Shown here one piece after another: positions 15,979-25,770 of a stretch of DNA of 64,000 nucleotides. The position numbers were made by a program, and so were the translations under genes. The stretch lies in the NCBI RefSeq assembly GCF_900187945.1, contig NZ_FYEH01000004.1, forward strand, positions 124,001 to 188,000, read 5' to 3'. Below the pieces are notes generated by a model. It was given only the letters and a program-made list of their open reading frames with translations. It did no database searches and was not told where the DNA came from. This stretch comes from Arboricoccus pini (GTDB taxonomy: Bacteria > Pseudomonadota > Alphaproteobacteria > Geminicoccales > Geminicoccaceae). The first letter of the stretch is position 1. Each line of letters begins with the position of its first letter.

Positions 15979-17457
15979 CTAGCGAGCGGCGCGTTCCGCC
16001 GGATAGAGGGCGCGAAAGCGCGCGAGGCGCGGCTGGTAGCGCTCGCCGGCCGCAGGGTCGGGCTCGAAGCGCCGGCCGACGGCCGGCCGCTTGCAGACGG
16101 TCTCGACGGTCCCCGCGCCGGCCGCCAGCATGGCGAGGCGGGCGGCACCGAAGGCAGCACCCTTTTCCGCCCCTTCCGCCAGATCGAGTGGCAAGGCGAG
16201 AATGTCGGCCAGCATCTGCGCCCAAAAAGCGCTTCTGGCGCCCCCGCCCACCAGCATACAGCTGGAAAGGCCGGCCCCGGCATCGTTCAAGACGGAAAGC
16301 CCGTCGGCGAAGCCGAAGGCCACGCCCTCGAGCACGGCATAACCGATGGCCGGGGCGCCCTGCCCGGCCCTGAGACCGGCCAGCATGCCGGTGGCCAGCG
16401 CGTCGTTGTGCGGCGTGCGCTCGCCCGAGAGGTAGGGCAGGAATATCGGGGCCGTTGCCCTGGCCGCCGGGTCGGCAGCGAAGGCCTCGATATCGGCCAG
16501 ATAGCCGCCCACGTCCTCCCCGCGACCGACGAGATCGGCTGCCCAGGAGAGCGAGGAGGCGGCCGAGAGCATGACGGCCATGGCGTGCCAGCGCTCGGGC
16601 ACGGCATGGCAAAAGGCATGGAGGGTGCGCTCGGGCGCTGCCGCCAGCCGGTCGGTGACGGCAAACAGCACGCCGGAGGTACCCAGCGAAAGAAAGCCCT
16701 CCCCGGCGTCGACAGCGCCGATGCCGACGGCCGAGGCCGCATTGTCGCCGCCCCCGCCGGCCACGGCCACGCGTCGGCCGGCAAGGCCGAACTCGGCTGC
16801 CAGATCGGCCTTGAGCGGCGCCGAATCGGCACTCCCCTCGACCAGATCCGGCATATGCTCGAGCCCGAGGCCGCAGGCTTCGATCAGGACGGGATCCCAG
16901 GCGCGCCTGGCCACATCCAGCCAGAGCGTACCGGCGGCATCCGACATGTCGCTGACGAAATGGCCGGTCAGGCGCCAGCGGACATAATCCTTGGGCAGGA
17001 GCACCTTGGCAATGGAGCGGAAGATCTCGGGCTCGTGATGGCGCACCCAGAGGAGCTTGGGGGCCGTGAAGCCCGGCATGGCAATGTTAGCGGCGCGGCG
17101 CGTGAGGTCCGGCACTGTCGCCATGAGTTCCTGGCACTCAGCAGCCGAGCGGCCATCGTTCCAGAGAATGGCCGGACGCAGCACACGGCCGGACGCGTCG
17201 AGGAGCACGGCACCGTGCATCTGGCCCGAGAGGCCGATGCCGCTGAGCTTTGCGAAAGCCTCGGGCGCCTGGCGACGGATCACCTGAAGGACCTGAAGGG
17301 TCGCCTGCCACCAGGCCTCGGGGTCCTGCTCGGACCAGCCCGGCTGCGGCCGCTGCAGGGTCAAGGGCACCGTGGCTTCCGCCAGCTCGTCCTGACGTTC
17401 GCCCAAAAGAACCGCCTTGATCGAGGAGGTTCCGATGTCGATGCCGATATAACTCAT
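15979..17457 (-). CDS. xylB: Xylulokinase (FGGY family)
   Basis: A 492-residue kinase of the FGGY family that phosphorylates D-xylulose to xylulose 5-phosphate. The N-terminal YIGIDIGTSSIKAVLL is the phosphate-binding loop, GIGLSGQMHGAVLLD is the xylulokinase signature with the catalytic region, and AILWNDGRS, GGGGDNAASAVG and the C-terminal LSSCMLVGGGARSAFWAQM follow in family order. GGAGG stands seven bases before the ATG. No xylose isomerase gene is nearby, so the enzyme may serve another pentulose or polyol route. It leads the operon that continues with the OFA transporter, and it is divergent from eutB across 154 bases. Confidence 0.9.
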   Translation of the reverse strand: MSYIGIDIGTSSIKAVLLGERQDELAEATVPLTLQRPQPGWSEQDPEAWWQATLQVLQVIRRQAPEAFAKLSGIGLSGQMHGAVLLDASGRVLRPAILWNDGRSAAECQELMATVPDLTRRAANIAMPGFTAPKLLWVRHHEPEIFRSIAKVLLPKDYVRWRLTGHFVSDMSDAAGTLWLDVARRAWDPVLIEACGLGLEHMPDLVEGSADSAPLKADLAAEFGLAGRRVAVAGGGGDNAASAVGIGAVDAGEGFLSLGTSGVLFAVTDRLAAAPERTLHAFCHAVPERWHAMAVMLSAASSLSWAADLVGRGEDVGGYLADIEAFAADPAARATAPIFLPYLSGERTPHNDALATGMLAGLRAGQGAPAIGYAVLEGVAFGFADGLSVLNDAGAGLSSCMLVGGGARSAFWAQMLADILALPLDLAEGAEKGAAFGAARLAMLAAGAGTVETVCKRPAVGRRFEPDPAAGERYQPRLARFRALYPAERAAR

Positions 17458-17611
17458 GCGTATTGCCTCCAAGCCGCTGCATGGTTTTGGCCAAGGAAAG
17501 GCCGGACGCAAGGCCCCCACCGGATTTGGCGGCCGTATTTGGAGAAGATCTTGCATGGTGCGGCACTCCCGCCGACCATGAGGCGGACGGGTTTTTCGGG
17601 AGATCCATCGC

Positions 17612-19006
17612 ATGGTCTATCGTGCCAGCATCGACGGGACGAGCTGGAGCTTCGCCGACCTCAAGGAGCTCATGGCCAAAGCATCGCCCCAGCGCTCGGG
17701 CGACGAGCTTGCCGGCATTGCCGCCAACTCGGCAATGGAACGCGTGGCGGCGCAATGTGCCCTGGCTGACCTCCCGCTCGCCCGCTTCCTCGAGGAGGCC
17801 CTGATCCCCTACGAGAAAGACGAGGTCACGCGTCTGATCCAGGACAGTCACGACAAGACAGCGTTTGCACCCATCAGCCACCTCACGGTGGGCGGCTTTC
17901 GCGAGTGGCTGCTCTCGGCCAAGGCCACGCCAGCAGCGCTCACGGCCCTGGCGCCGGGCCTGACGCCCGAGATGGTGGCTGCCACCTCGAAGATCATGCG
18001 GTTGCAGGACCTGATCGCCGTCGGTGCCAAGACCAGGGTGGTTACGGCCTTTCGCGACACGCTGGGCCTTGAGGGCCGGCTGGCCAGCCGGCTGCAGCCC
18101 AATCATCCGACCGACGATTCGCGCGGCATCGCCGCCAGTACGATCGACGGACTCCTCATGGGCACCGGCGATGCCGTGATCGGCGTCAATCCGGTGACCG
18201 ACGCGACCGAGGATTATGTGCGGATTTGCCATCTCCTGGACGATATCCGCACGCGGCTGGACATCCCCACCCAGACCTGCGTGCTGGGCCATGTGACAAC
18301 GGCGATCCAGGCGATCGAGCGGGGTGCGCCCGTCGATCTCGTCTTCCAGTCGGTCGCAGGATCGGAAAAGGCCAATGAAGGCTTTGGCATCACGCTCGGG
18401 CTCCTGGAAGAGGCGCGGGCAGCGGCCCTGGCCCTCAAGCGCGGTACGGTCGGCCAGAACGTCATGTATTTCGAAACCGGCCAGGGCAGTGCCTTGTCCG
18501 CCGACGCGCATTGGGGCGTCGACCAGGTGACGATGGAGGCCAGGGCCCACGCGGTGGCCAGGCGCTTTTCACCCCTTATCGTCAACACTGTCGTGGGCTT
18601 CATCGGCCCGGAATATCTCTATAACGGCAAGCAGATCATCCGGGCCGGCCTCGAGGATCATTTCTGCGGCAAGCTCCTGGGCGTGCCCATGGGGGTGGAT
18701 GTCTGCTACACGAACCATGCCGATGCCGACCAGGACGACATGGACGCGCTCCTCACCCTCCTGGTCACGGCGGGCGTCACCTTCGTCATCGCCGTGCCCG
18801 GTGCCGACGACATCATGCTGAACTATCAAAGCCTCGCCCATCACGACATGCTCTATATCCGCGAGGTGACCGGCAGGCGCGCGGCCCCCGAGTTCGAGGC
18901 CTGGCTCGATCGCGTGGGGCTCACCGACGAGCAGCGCCGCCTGCGCCCGGCGCCGGATCCCGTCCTGTTCGCGCCGGCCCTAGCCTATCTGGGCGAGGCC
19001 GCATGA
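17612..19006 (+). CDS. eutB: Ethanolamine ammonia-lyase large (heavy) subunit
   Basis: A 464-residue subunit of the adenosylcobalamin-dependent enzyme that splits ethanolamine into acetaldehyde and ammonia. The TIM-barrel catalytic subunit is shown by LASRLQPNHPTDD, GLLMGTGDAVIGVNPV, CVLGHVTTAIQAIERGAPVD, VFQSVAGSEKANEGFGI, MYFETGQGSALSADAHWGVDQ and VCYTNHADADQDDM, all in family order. Length equals the usual ~455-465. GGGAG lies nine bases upstream. EutC follows with a four-base overlap. I see neither a cobalamin riboswitch in the 154-base leader nor the reactivase EutA or shell proteins nearby, so this is the stand-alone type of ethanolamine system. Confidence 0.96.
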   Translation: MVYRASIDGTSWSFADLKELMAKASPQRSGDELAGIAANSAMERVAAQCALADLPLARFLEEALIPYEKDEVTRLIQDSHDKTAFAPISHLTVGGFREWLLSAKATPAALTALAPGLTPEMVAATSKIMRLQDLIAVGAKTRVVTAFRDTLGLEGRLASRLQPNHPTDDSRGIAASTIDGLLMGTGDAVIGVNPVTDATEDYVRICHLLDDIRTRLDIPTQTCVLGHVTTAIQAIERGAPVDLVFQSVAGSEKANEGFGITLGLLEEARAAALALKRGTVGQNVMYFETGQGSALSADAHWGVDQVTMEARAHAVARRFSPLIVNTVVGFIGPEYLYNGKQIIRAGLEDHFCGKLLGVPMGVDVCYTNHADADQDDMDALLTLLVTAGVTFVIAVPGADDIMLNYQSLAHHDMLYIREVTGRRAAPEFEAWLDRVGLTDEQRRLRPAPDPVLFAPALAYLGEAA

Positions 19007-19776
19007 GCGAGAAGAACGAGGTCCCCACGCTGATTCCGCCGCTTGAGGGTCTTGCCCGCCTGAGGCAGTTCACGGCTGCCCGCATCGGTCTCGGCCGGGC
19101 GGGCATCGGGTTGCCGACAGCAGCCCATCTGCGCTTTGCCGCCGATCATGCGCGTGCCAAGGATGCCGTTTATTCAAGCCTCGACACGAAACCCCTGGCC
19201 GGCGGCCTGAAACGGCTGGGCCTCAAAGTGGGGTTCGTACGCAGTGCCGCCCGCGACCGCGACGAATATCTAAGGCGCCCCGATCTCGGCCGGCGGCTCG
19301 ACGAGGAAGCAAGCCTGGCCAATCTGCCGCCCTCGGACGTGGTCCTCGTCGTCGCCGACGGGCTCTCGGCAGCGGCGGTCGATGCCAATCTTCTGCCGCT
19401 GGCCGATGTGCTGGTGCCCCAGCTTCGCGCGCGCGGCATCGAGATCGAGACGGCCGTCTTCGTCGAGCAGGGCCGCGTCGCCGCCGGCGATCCGATCGGC
19501 CAGGCCCTCAAGGCGCGGCTGGTCATCCTCCTGATCGGCGAGCGCCCCGGCCTCTCCTCAGCCGATTCAATGGGCTGCTACATGACCTTCGCGCCCAAGC
19601 CCGGCACGCCGGACTCGCGCCGCAACTGCATCTCCAACATCCGCCTAGGCGGCCTCCTGCCGCGCCTGGCCGCCGACCAGATCGCCTGGCTGGCGGCCGA
19701 GGCCCTGCGTCGGGAGGTCAGCGGCACGTCGCTCAAGGCGGACCCGACGCGCGCTATCGAGGGTAAGAGCGGATGA
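19003..19776 (+). CDS. eutC: Ethanolamine ammonia-lyase light (small) subunit
   Basis: A 257-residue partner of EutB that completes the adenosylcobalamin site. Family blocks include TAARIGLGRAGIGLPT near the start, FAADHARAKDAVYS, VLVVADGLSAAAVDANLLPL, and the cobalamin-region sequence ILLIGERPGLSSADSMGCYMTF followed by RRNCISNIRLGGLL. The start ATG overlaps the eutB stop (ATGA), so the subunits are made together. The gene ends 14 bases from the convergent purB stop, with no visible terminator between them. Confidence 0.95.
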   Translation: MSEKNEVPTLIPPLEGLARLRQFTAARIGLGRAGIGLPTAAHLRFAADHARAKDAVYSSLDTKPLAGGLKRLGLKVGFVRSAARDRDEYLRRPDLGRRLDEEASLANLPPSDVVLVVADGLSAAAVDANLLPLADVLVPQLRARGIEIETAVFVEQGRVAAGDPIGQALKARLVILLIGERPGLSSADSMGCYMTFAPKPGTPDSRRNCISNIRLGGLLPRLAADQIAWLAAEALRREVSGTSLKADPTRAIEGKSG

Positions 19777-19790
19777 GGCGCAGACCGGCG

Positions 19791-21104
19791 TCACCGGCGA
19801 AAGACCCGATCGAAGATGGTGCCCACATGCTTGGTATGGACGCCCATGTCGAAGAGGGCCTCGAGACGCGCCTGATTCAGCTTCGCCGTCACGTCCGGAT
19901 CGGCCTTCAGGAGCTCGAGCAGCGGCTGACCCTCGTGCCAGGCGCGCATCGCGTTCTTCTGTACGAGCTCATAGGCCTTCTGGCGCGGCATGTCGGCCTC
20001 GATCAGGGCCAGGAGCACGCGCTGCGAGAAGACCAGCCCGAAAGTCGCATCCAGATTTTGCCGCATGCGCTCGGGATAGACGACGAGCTTGTCCATCATC
20101 GAGGTCAGTCGAAAGAGCGCGAAATCCACGAGGATGCATGCATCGGGCAGCATCACCCGCTCGACCGAGCTGTGCGAGATGTCGCGCTCGTGCCAGAGCG
20201 CCACGTTCTCCAGGGCAGGAACGACCGCCGCCCGGATGATGCGGGCCAGGCCTGTCAGGTTCTCCGAGAGGACCGGGTTGCGCTTATGCGGCATGGCCGA
20301 GCTGCCCTTCTGGCCCGGCGAGAAATATTCCTCGACCTCGCGCACCTCGGTGCGCTGGAGATGCCGGATCTCGGTCGCCAGCCGCTCGATCGAGCTGGCG
20401 ATGACGCCAAGCGTGCTCGTGAACATCGCATGCCGGTCGCGCGGGATGACCTGGGTCGAGACCGGCTCGGGTGTCAGGCCGAATCGGGCCGCCACCATCT
20501 CCTCGACGCGCGGGTCGATATTGGCGAAGGTGCCGACCGCGCCCGAGACGGCGCAGGTGGCGATCTCGGCCCGGGCAAGCCGCAGCCTTTGCAAGTTGCG
20601 GGCGAACTCGGCGTGATAGCCCGCGAGCTTCAGCCCGAACGTGACCGGCTCGGCATGGATGCCGTGGCTGCGGCCGATCGTCAGCGTCTCCTTATGCTCG
20701 AGAGCACGGCGCTCAAGGACCGTGAGCAGCTTCTCGAGGTCCGCCAGCATGAGATCCGACGCACGCGCGAGCTGGATCGCCAGCGTCGTGTCCAAAAGGT
20801 CCGAGGACGTCATGCCCACATGGAGATGGCGCGCCTCGATGCCGCAGATCTCCTCCACATGGGTAAGGAAGGCGATGACGTCGTGTTTGGTAACGAGCTC
20901 GATCTCCTCCACGCGCGCCGGGTTCAAGAGTTTCTCGCGCTCGGCATCAGCACGGCGGCGCAGCGTCGCAACCTCGTCCTTCGGCAGCTGGCCAAGGTCC
21001 GCCATCGCCTCGGCGACCGCGAGCTCGACATCGAGGAAGATGCCAAGCTTGCTCCTGCCATCGAAGATCGCCGTCATTTCGGGGCGACTATAGCGGCTGA
21101 TCAT
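19791..21104 (-). CDS. purB: Adenylosuccinate lyase
   Basis: A 437-residue enzyme of purine synthesis that removes fumarate from SAICAR and from adenylosuccinate. The fumarase/aspartase superfamily signature GSSAMPHKRNPVLSEN lies near residue 265 and carries the flexible-loop catalytic serine. The general acid/base region TIGRSHGIHAEP is near residue 143, and HVGMTSSDLLDT near residue 93 completes the active site. The length is that of the short bacterial PurB type. GAGGAG precedes the start. The other purine gene in the window, purH, lies 42 kb away. Confidence 0.96.
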   Translation of the reverse strand: MISRYSRPEMTAIFDGRSKLGIFLDVELAVAEAMADLGQLPKDEVATLRRRADAEREKLLNPARVEEIELVTKHDVIAFLTHVEEICGIEARHLHVGMTSSDLLDTTLAIQLARASDLMLADLEKLLTVLERRALEHKETLTIGRSHGIHAEPVTFGLKLAGYHAEFARNLQRLRLARAEIATCAVSGAVGTFANIDPRVEEMVAARFGLTPEPVSTQVIPRDRHAMFTSTLGVIASSIERLATEIRHLQRTEVREVEEYFSPGQKGSSAMPHKRNPVLSENLTGLARIIRAAVVPALENVALWHERDISHSSVERVMLPDACILVDFALFRLTSMMDKLVVYPERMRQNLDATFGLVFSQRVLLALIEADMPRQKAYELVQKNAMRAWHEGQPLLELLKADPDVTAKLNQARLEALFDMGVHTKHVGTIFDRVFRR

Positions 21105-21330
21105 CGGTGGAACTCCTCAAGGACGTGGCATGCCGGCCTTCGCCGCCGGCGGCGCCCTACCTATCGCGGGAGATGCGCGCAGGCCAGCCCGATCGCGCAA
21201 AGTGGCAAAAGGCGAACTTCCGCGCCTCTTGCAAGTTGATGAGCAGAGACCCGGTCGTGATCCTCAAATCGCGACCTTTCCATGCTAAGCAGGACGACCA
21301 TCTCTCAGCCATCGGCACGAGGTAGAGCGC

Positions 21331-22251
21331 ATGCACATGACGCCCACGACCGAGGAAGCCGTCTTGAAGGCCAAGACCGTCGTCGACGATCTCATCGCCG
21401 AGCGCGCTCCACGCCTGTCACAAACGCGGCTGGGCCGCCTTCTCCTGACCCGGTTCCTGCACCCTCTTCTCGACTATCCCAAGGCCGTGGAAGCTCTGGC
21501 CGCCGTGCAACACAAAGGAGGGCACGCCATCTTCGCCCATGCGGCGGAGATGCTGCGCCAGCGCCTCGTGGTCAGCGGCCTTGAGCATCTCCCGGCCAGC
21601 GGCCCCGTCATCATCGTCTCGAATCACCCGACCGGGCTGGCCGACGGCATCGCGCTCCGCAAGGCCCTGGGCGATGTACGGCCGGATCTCTGGTTTCTCG
21701 CCAATGCCGACGCACTCAGGCTAAATCCCCGGCTGGATGAGATCATAGTCCCGGTTGAATGGGTGCGTGACAAGCGCAGCCACGCCAAGACGCGCGCCAT
21801 GCTGGCGGCCACGGCGCAGGTCATCCGACGCGACCAGGCCCTCATCATCTTCCCCTCGGGCCGCCTCAGCTACATGACCTGGCGCGGCCTGACAGAACGA
21901 CCCTGGCAGCCCACCGTCATTGCCCTGGCCCGCAAGTTCGGCGTCCCGATCGTCCCTGTCCGCATGCTGGCCCGCAATTCCGCGATCTTCTATCTCTTCT
22001 CGCAGATCAGCACCGAGTTGCGCGACATCACCCTTTTCCACGAGCTCCTCAACAAGCGCGACCGGCTGTTCCAGATCGAGCTTGCCCCGGCGATCCGCCC
22101 GGAGGAGCTGCCGCGCGATCCCCTCCAGGCGGCTCGCCGCCTGCAGCGCTACGTGGAGAGCGGCATGCGCGACCGCTCGATCCTAGAGGCGCGGCCCGCG
22201 CCGGGCGAGCGCCTGGGCATGGCCGCGGCGCGGAGCCTGCCGACCTTCTGA
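21331..22251 (+). CDS. Lysophospholipid acyltransferase (PlsC-like)
   Basis: A 306-residue protein with one acyltransferase domain. The catalytic region is SNHPTGLADG near residue 92, a variant in which five residues rather than the usual four separate the histidine and aspartate. The phosphate-contact region reads LIIFPSGRLS near residue 170, a variant of FPEGTRS. Members acylate lysophosphatidic acid or related acceptors at the inner membrane. There is no long transmembrane segment, only amphipathic stretches. The natural acceptor is unknown. The 226 bases upstream, up to purB, show no other gene. Confidence 0.85.
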   Translation: MHMTPTTEEAVLKAKTVVDDLIAERAPRLSQTRLGRLLLTRFLHPLLDYPKAVEALAAVQHKGGHAIFAHAAEMLRQRLVVSGLEHLPASGPVIIVSNHPTGLADGIALRKALGDVRPDLWFLANADALRLNPRLDEIIVPVEWVRDKRSHAKTRAMLAATAQVIRRDQALIIFPSGRLSYMTWRGLTERPWQPTVIALARKFGVPIVPVRMLARNSAIFYLFSQISTELRDITLFHELLNKRDRLFQIELAPAIRPEELPRDPLQAARRLQRYVESGMRDRSILEARPAPGERLGMAAARSLPTF

Positions 22252-22354
22252 CGATGCCATTCTCCGGCAAGGCTGCGCTGCAAGGAGGCAGATTGCGGCG
22301 GGAGGCCGTGCGGGCCTAAGACGTCCTACGCCTCGCAGCCCTGGACCTCTCAAC

Positions 22355-23524
22355 GTGCCACCATCGAATCGTCCCAGCACGCCGCATTTCAGTTCCGGCC
22401 CGACCGCCAAGCTGCCCGGCTGGTCGCTCGACATGCTCAAGCACGCCCTGCTCGGCCGCTCGCATCGCTCGAGCGAGGGCCGGGCAAAGCTGCAGGCGGT
22501 GATCGAGCATAGCCGGGAGATCCTGCAGATCCCGGCGGATTATCGCATCGCCATCATGCCGGGCTCCGATACCGGCGCTTTCGAGGCGGCGATGTGGTCG
22601 CTGCTCGGCCCCCGCGGCGTCGATGTCCTGGTCCACGATGCCTTCGGCCAGGGCTGGCTCGCCGACATACGCGATCACCTGAAGCTGGCCGATGTCCGGG
22701 CTCACGAGGCACCCTGGGGCCGCCTGCCCGATCTTGGCGCCGTCGATCCCGAGCGCGACATCGTCTTTTGCTGGAACGGCACCACCTCGGGCGTGCGCAT
22801 TCCCGACGGCGATTGGATCGCGCCGGATCGCGCCGGGCTGACATTCTGCGACGCGACCTCGGCGGTCTTCGCCATGCCGCTCCCCTGGGACAGGCTGGAT
22901 GTGGTGACTTGGTCCTGGCAAAAAGTGCTGGGCGGCGAGGCGCAGCATGGCATGCTGGCTCTCAGCCCCCGTGCGGCCGCCCGCCTCGAGAGCTATACGC
23001 CGCCCTGGCCCTTGCCCAAGATTTTCCGCCTGACGGCCAAGGGCAAGCTGAACGAAGCCATTTTCAAGGGCGACACGATCAACACGCCTTCCATGCTGGC
23101 GGTGGAAGACGCCCTGGTCGGGCTCGAATGGGCGGCCGGCATGGGTGGTGTTAGCGGCATTGCCGCCCGCGCGGAACTCAATCTCGACACGGTCGAGGAA
23201 TGGGTGGCAAGGACTCCTTGGGTCGATTTCCTCGCCCACGACCCCGCCTTCCGCTCGCCGACCTCGGTCTGCCTGGAGATTATCGATCCCGCCTTCAGGC
23301 AACACGCCCCGGCGACACAGGAAGCCTGTATCGCCATCCTCGTCCGCCTGCTAGCGGAAGCCGAGGTGGCCTTCGATATCAAGAGCTATCGTGGAGCACC
23401 CTTGGGCCTGCGTCTCTGGTGTGGGGCAACCATCGACCATGCCGACATCGTGGCCCTCCTGCCCTGGCTGGACTGGGCGTTCGCGGAGGCGATGCGTACG
23501 GTGAGCGAGGCCGAGGAGCCCTAG
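22355..23524 (+). CDS. serC: Phosphoserine aminotransferase
   Basis: A 389-residue PLP enzyme that converts 3-phosphohydroxypyruvate to phosphoserine. It belongs to the alphaproteobacterial type of SerC: it begins with HFSSGPTAKLPGWS, contains LLGRSHRSSEGRAKL and MPGSDTGAFEAAMW, and puts the PLP lysine in TWSWQKVLGGEAQHG. FCWNGTTSGVRIPDGDW and GLRLWCGATID are also typical. The start is GTG with no clear ribosome binding site. SerA is not adjacent, although serC-serA pairing is common; serB lies in the same window at 51 kb. The 3' end overlaps the small convergent gene by four bases. Confidence 0.93.
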   Translation: MPPSNRPSTPHFSSGPTAKLPGWSLDMLKHALLGRSHRSSEGRAKLQAVIEHSREILQIPADYRIAIMPGSDTGAFEAAMWSLLGPRGVDVLVHDAFGQGWLADIRDHLKLADVRAHEAPWGRLPDLGAVDPERDIVFCWNGTTSGVRIPDGDWIAPDRAGLTFCDATSAVFAMPLPWDRLDVVTWSWQKVLGGEAQHGMLALSPRAAARLESYTPPWPLPKIFRLTAKGKLNEAIFKGDTINTPSMLAVEDALVGLEWAAGMGGVSGIAARAELNLDTVEEWVARTPWVDFLAHDPAFRSPTSVCLEIIDPAFRQHAPATQEACIAILVRLLAEAEVAFDIKSYRGAPLGLRLWCGATIDHADIVALLPWLDWAFAEAMRTVSEAEEP

Positions 23525-23709
23525 GCGGGCTTGGCCCTGCCCTTGGCGGTGTCACTGGGCCTGCCTTCGCCGCGCGGGTCGCGGCCGGTCTTGCCATAAG
23601 ACTCCTGGTAGGGCTGCTCACGCGGCTGTTGCTGGTCCTTTTGACCGGTCGCGTGCGTCTTCGGCTCTTTTTCCGGGTCGGTCGGCTGGATGGGACGCTC
23701 GGTTGTCAT
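23521..23709 (-). CDS. Small hydrophilic hypothetical protein
   Basis: A 62-residue protein that is almost entirely polar, rich in Pro, Glu, Gln, Lys and Gly (for example QKDQQQPREQPYQESYGK), and so probably disordered. It has no hydrophobic segment and no recognisable domain. I start at ATG 23709; sixteen further residues are possible upstream. Such proteins are common in alphaproteobacteria and their role is unknown. It converges on serC with a four-base overlap and lies 60 bases upstream of the dpp ATPase stop region on the same strand. Confidence 0.5.
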   Translation of the reverse strand: MTTERPIQPTDPEKEPKTHATGQKDQQQPREQPYQESYGKTGRDPRGEGRPSDTAKGRAKPA

Positions 23710-23769
23710 CGCGCTTGTTCCTTTACTCTCGAAAGAATCAAACGCCCCGCCTGGCATCCCGTTCCGCGC

Positions 23770-24759
23770 TCAGGCCGCCAGCGCCATCCGGCCCTCCTCC
23801 ACCGCATGGCAGGCGACCAGCCGCCCATCCTGCCGGATCAGTTCGGGACGCTCCTGGCGGCAGCGATCATTGGCCAGAGGGCAGCGCGGGTGGAAGGCGC
23901 AGCCGGCGGGCGGATTGAGCGGCGATGGCAATTCGCCGGGAATGCGCAGGCGCGCCCGGCGATGCGCCGGATCGGCCACGGGACTACTGGCCAGCAAGGC
24001 CCGGGTATAAGGATGCAAAGGCTGGCGATAGATCGCCTCGCGCGGTCCATGCTCGACGGCGCGGCCGAGATACATGACCAGCACCTCCTCCGCCAGATGC
24101 CGGACGACCGAGAGGTTATGCGAGATGAAGAGATAAGCAAGGTTGAACTCGCGCTGCAGCTCGACCAGGAGGTTGAGAACCTGCGCCTGAATCGAGAGAT
24201 CGAGGGCCGAGACCGGCTCGTCCAGGACGATGATGCGGGGCCGCAGCATCAAGGCGCGGGCGATGGCGATGCGCTGGCGCTGCCCGCCCGAGAACATATG
24301 CGGATAGCGCAAGGCATGCTCGGGGCGCAGCCCGACCCGCGCCATCATCGAGAGCGCCGCCGCCCGCCGCTCGGCAGCCGTCATCGCGGTATTGATGACA
24401 AGCGGTTCTTCCAGGATCGAGCGGATCTTGGCGCGCGGGTTCAGCGATGCGTAGGGATTTTGGAAGACGATCTGCACTTTCTGGCGCAGCTGCCGCTTCT
24501 CGGCCCGGTCGGCAGCGACGGGATCGCTGCCCTCGATGAGCAGTCTGCCGCCGGTCGGGCGCTCGATCATGGTCAGGATGCGGGCGAGCGTGCTCTTGCC
24601 GCAGCCGGACTCGCCCACGACCGCCAGCGTGCGTCCGGGCGCCAGGTCAAAGCTGACGCCGCGCAACGCCTGCAGGCCGAACCCGGCGCGCATCAGGCCG
24701 CCGCCCACGAGATAGGATTGTGCAAGATCGCGGGCAGAGAGGATCGGGGCATCGCTCAT
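23770..24759 (-). CDS. dppF: Oligopeptide/dipeptide ABC transporter ATP-binding protein (second ATPase)
   Basis: A 329-residue ABC ATPase. Walker A is GESGCGKST near residue 52, the signature is [15 protein letters not shown] near residue 155, and Walker B is [12 protein letters not shown]. The C-terminal oligopeptide-transporter extension is present with a [14 protein letters not shown] cluster that can bind iron-sulfur or zinc. It powers uptake through the DppBC pore together with DppD. The start overlaps the dppD stop by four bases and it is the last gene of the dppBCDF operon. Confidence 0.94.
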   Translation of the reverse strand: MSDAPILSARDLAQSYLVGGGLMRAGFGLQALRGVSFDLAPGRTLAVVGESGCGKSTLARILTMIERPTGGRLLIEGSDPVAADRAEKRQLRQKVQIVFQNPYASLNPRAKIRSILEEPLVINTAMTAAERRAAALSMMARVGLRPEHALRYPHMFSGGQRQRIAIARALMLRPRIIVLDEPVSALDLSIQAQVLNLLVELQREFNLAYLFISHNLSVVRHLAEEVLVMYLGRAVEHGPREAIYRQPLHPYTRALLASSPVADPAHRRARLRIPGELPSPLNPPAGCAFHPRCPLANDRCRQERPELIRQDGRLVACHAVEEGRMALAA

Positions 24760-25769
24760 GCCGCCACCTCGTCGGCACGCGGCACGGGCCGCCCCGCATG
24801 CAGCGGGAAATGGCAGCGGACCCGCTGGGGTGTCGGGTCGTGCGGGTCGGCCGCGAAAGCCGGCACGACCCTATCGCAGACCGGCTGGCGAAAGCGGCAG
24901 CGCGGGGCGAAGAGGCAGCCATCCGGCCGATCGGCCACGCCAGGTACCAGGCCCGGTATGGTCGGCAGGAGATCGCCCCGCGCCCGCTCCGGCAAGGCTT
25001 CCAGCAGAGCCGAGGTATAAGGATGGCGCGGATCGGCGAAGAGAGCCTCGACCTCGCGGCCCTCCATCTGCTGGCCGGCATATTGCACGATGACGCGCGA
25101 GGCGGTCTCGGCCACGACTCCCATGTCGTGGGTGATGAGCACGAGGCTCATGCCCTGCTCGGCCTGCAAGGCCGCCAGGAGATCGAGGATCTGCGCCTGG
25201 ATGGTGACATCCAGTGCCGTCGTCGGCTCATCGGCGATGAGGAGCTTCGGCCGGCAGGCGATCGCCATGGCGATCATGACCCTTTGGCTCATACCGCCTG
25301 AGAGCTGATGCGGATAGGCGTCAAGGCGCGCCTCGGGCGACGGGATGCCGACATCGCGCAAGAGCTCGATGGCACGGGCGCGAAGAGCGCGGCGCGAGCC
25401 GCCCTCATGCACCTTCATGCCCTCGATGAGCTGCCAGCCCACCTTGAAGCAGGGATTGAGCGAGGTCATGGGGTCCTGGAAGATCATGGCCATCTCACGG
25501 CCGATCAGCCTCCGGCGACGCCGGCCGGAGAGAAGGCGCAGATCCTGGCCCATAAAGGAGAGCCGATCGGCGGTGATCCTGGCCTGCCACGGCAGAAGCC
25601 CCATGAGGGCCAGCATGGCCACACTCTTGCCCGAGCCCGATTCGCCGACGATGCCGACGATCTCGCCCGGCCGCACGGCAAGATCGAAGCCGTCGACGGC
25701 GCGAAGGGTGCCGGCTGCCGTCGCGAACTGCACCGAAAGATTGACGATCTCCAAAAGCGGCTCGGTCAT
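24756..25769 (-). CDS. dppD: Oligopeptide/dipeptide ABC transporter ATP-binding protein (first ATPase)
   Basis: A 337-residue ABC ATPase with Walker A GESGSGKS near residue 42, the signature [16 protein letters not shown] near residue 157 and Walker [13 protein letters not shown]. The C-terminal extension carries the [14 protein letters not shown] cysteine cluster of this subfamily. It starts one base after the dppC stop and overlaps dppF by four bases, so the two ATPases are produced together. Confidence 0.94.
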   Translation of the reverse strand: MTEPLLEIVNLSVQFATAAGTLRAVDGFDLAVRPGEIVGIVGESGSGKSVAMLALMGLLPWQARITADRLSFMGQDLRLLSGRRRRRLIGREMAMIFQDPMTSLNPCFKVGWQLIEGMKVHEGGSRRALRARAIELLRDVGIPSPEARLDAYPHQLSGGMSQRVMIAMAIACRPKLLIADEPTTALDVTIQAQILDLLAALQAEQGMSLVLITHDMGVVAETASRVIVQYAGQQMEGREVEALFADPRHPYTSALLEALPERARGDLLPTIPGLVPGVADRPDGCLFAPRCRFRQPVCDRVVPAFAADPHDPTPQRVRCHFPLHAGRPVPRADEVAA

Positions 25770-25770
25770 C

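Noticed and set aside
14883-16373. Long forward frame (496 codons) opposite the OFA transporter and the kinase
   Set aside because: It is antisense to two strongly supported genes and is rich in His, Asp, Gly and Arg without any family pattern; GC-rich genomes give such shadows.
17458-17611. Cobalamin riboswitch ahead of eutB
   Set aside because: The spacer is only 154 bases and lacks the conserved B12-box sequence.
15865-17769. Forward frame of 634 codons opposite xylB
   Set aside because: Antisense shadow of a full-length, motif-complete xylulokinase.
23200-25020. Forward frame of 606 codons over serC and the dpp ATPases
   Set aside because: Crosses the ends of several real genes on both strands and has no domain-like sequence.
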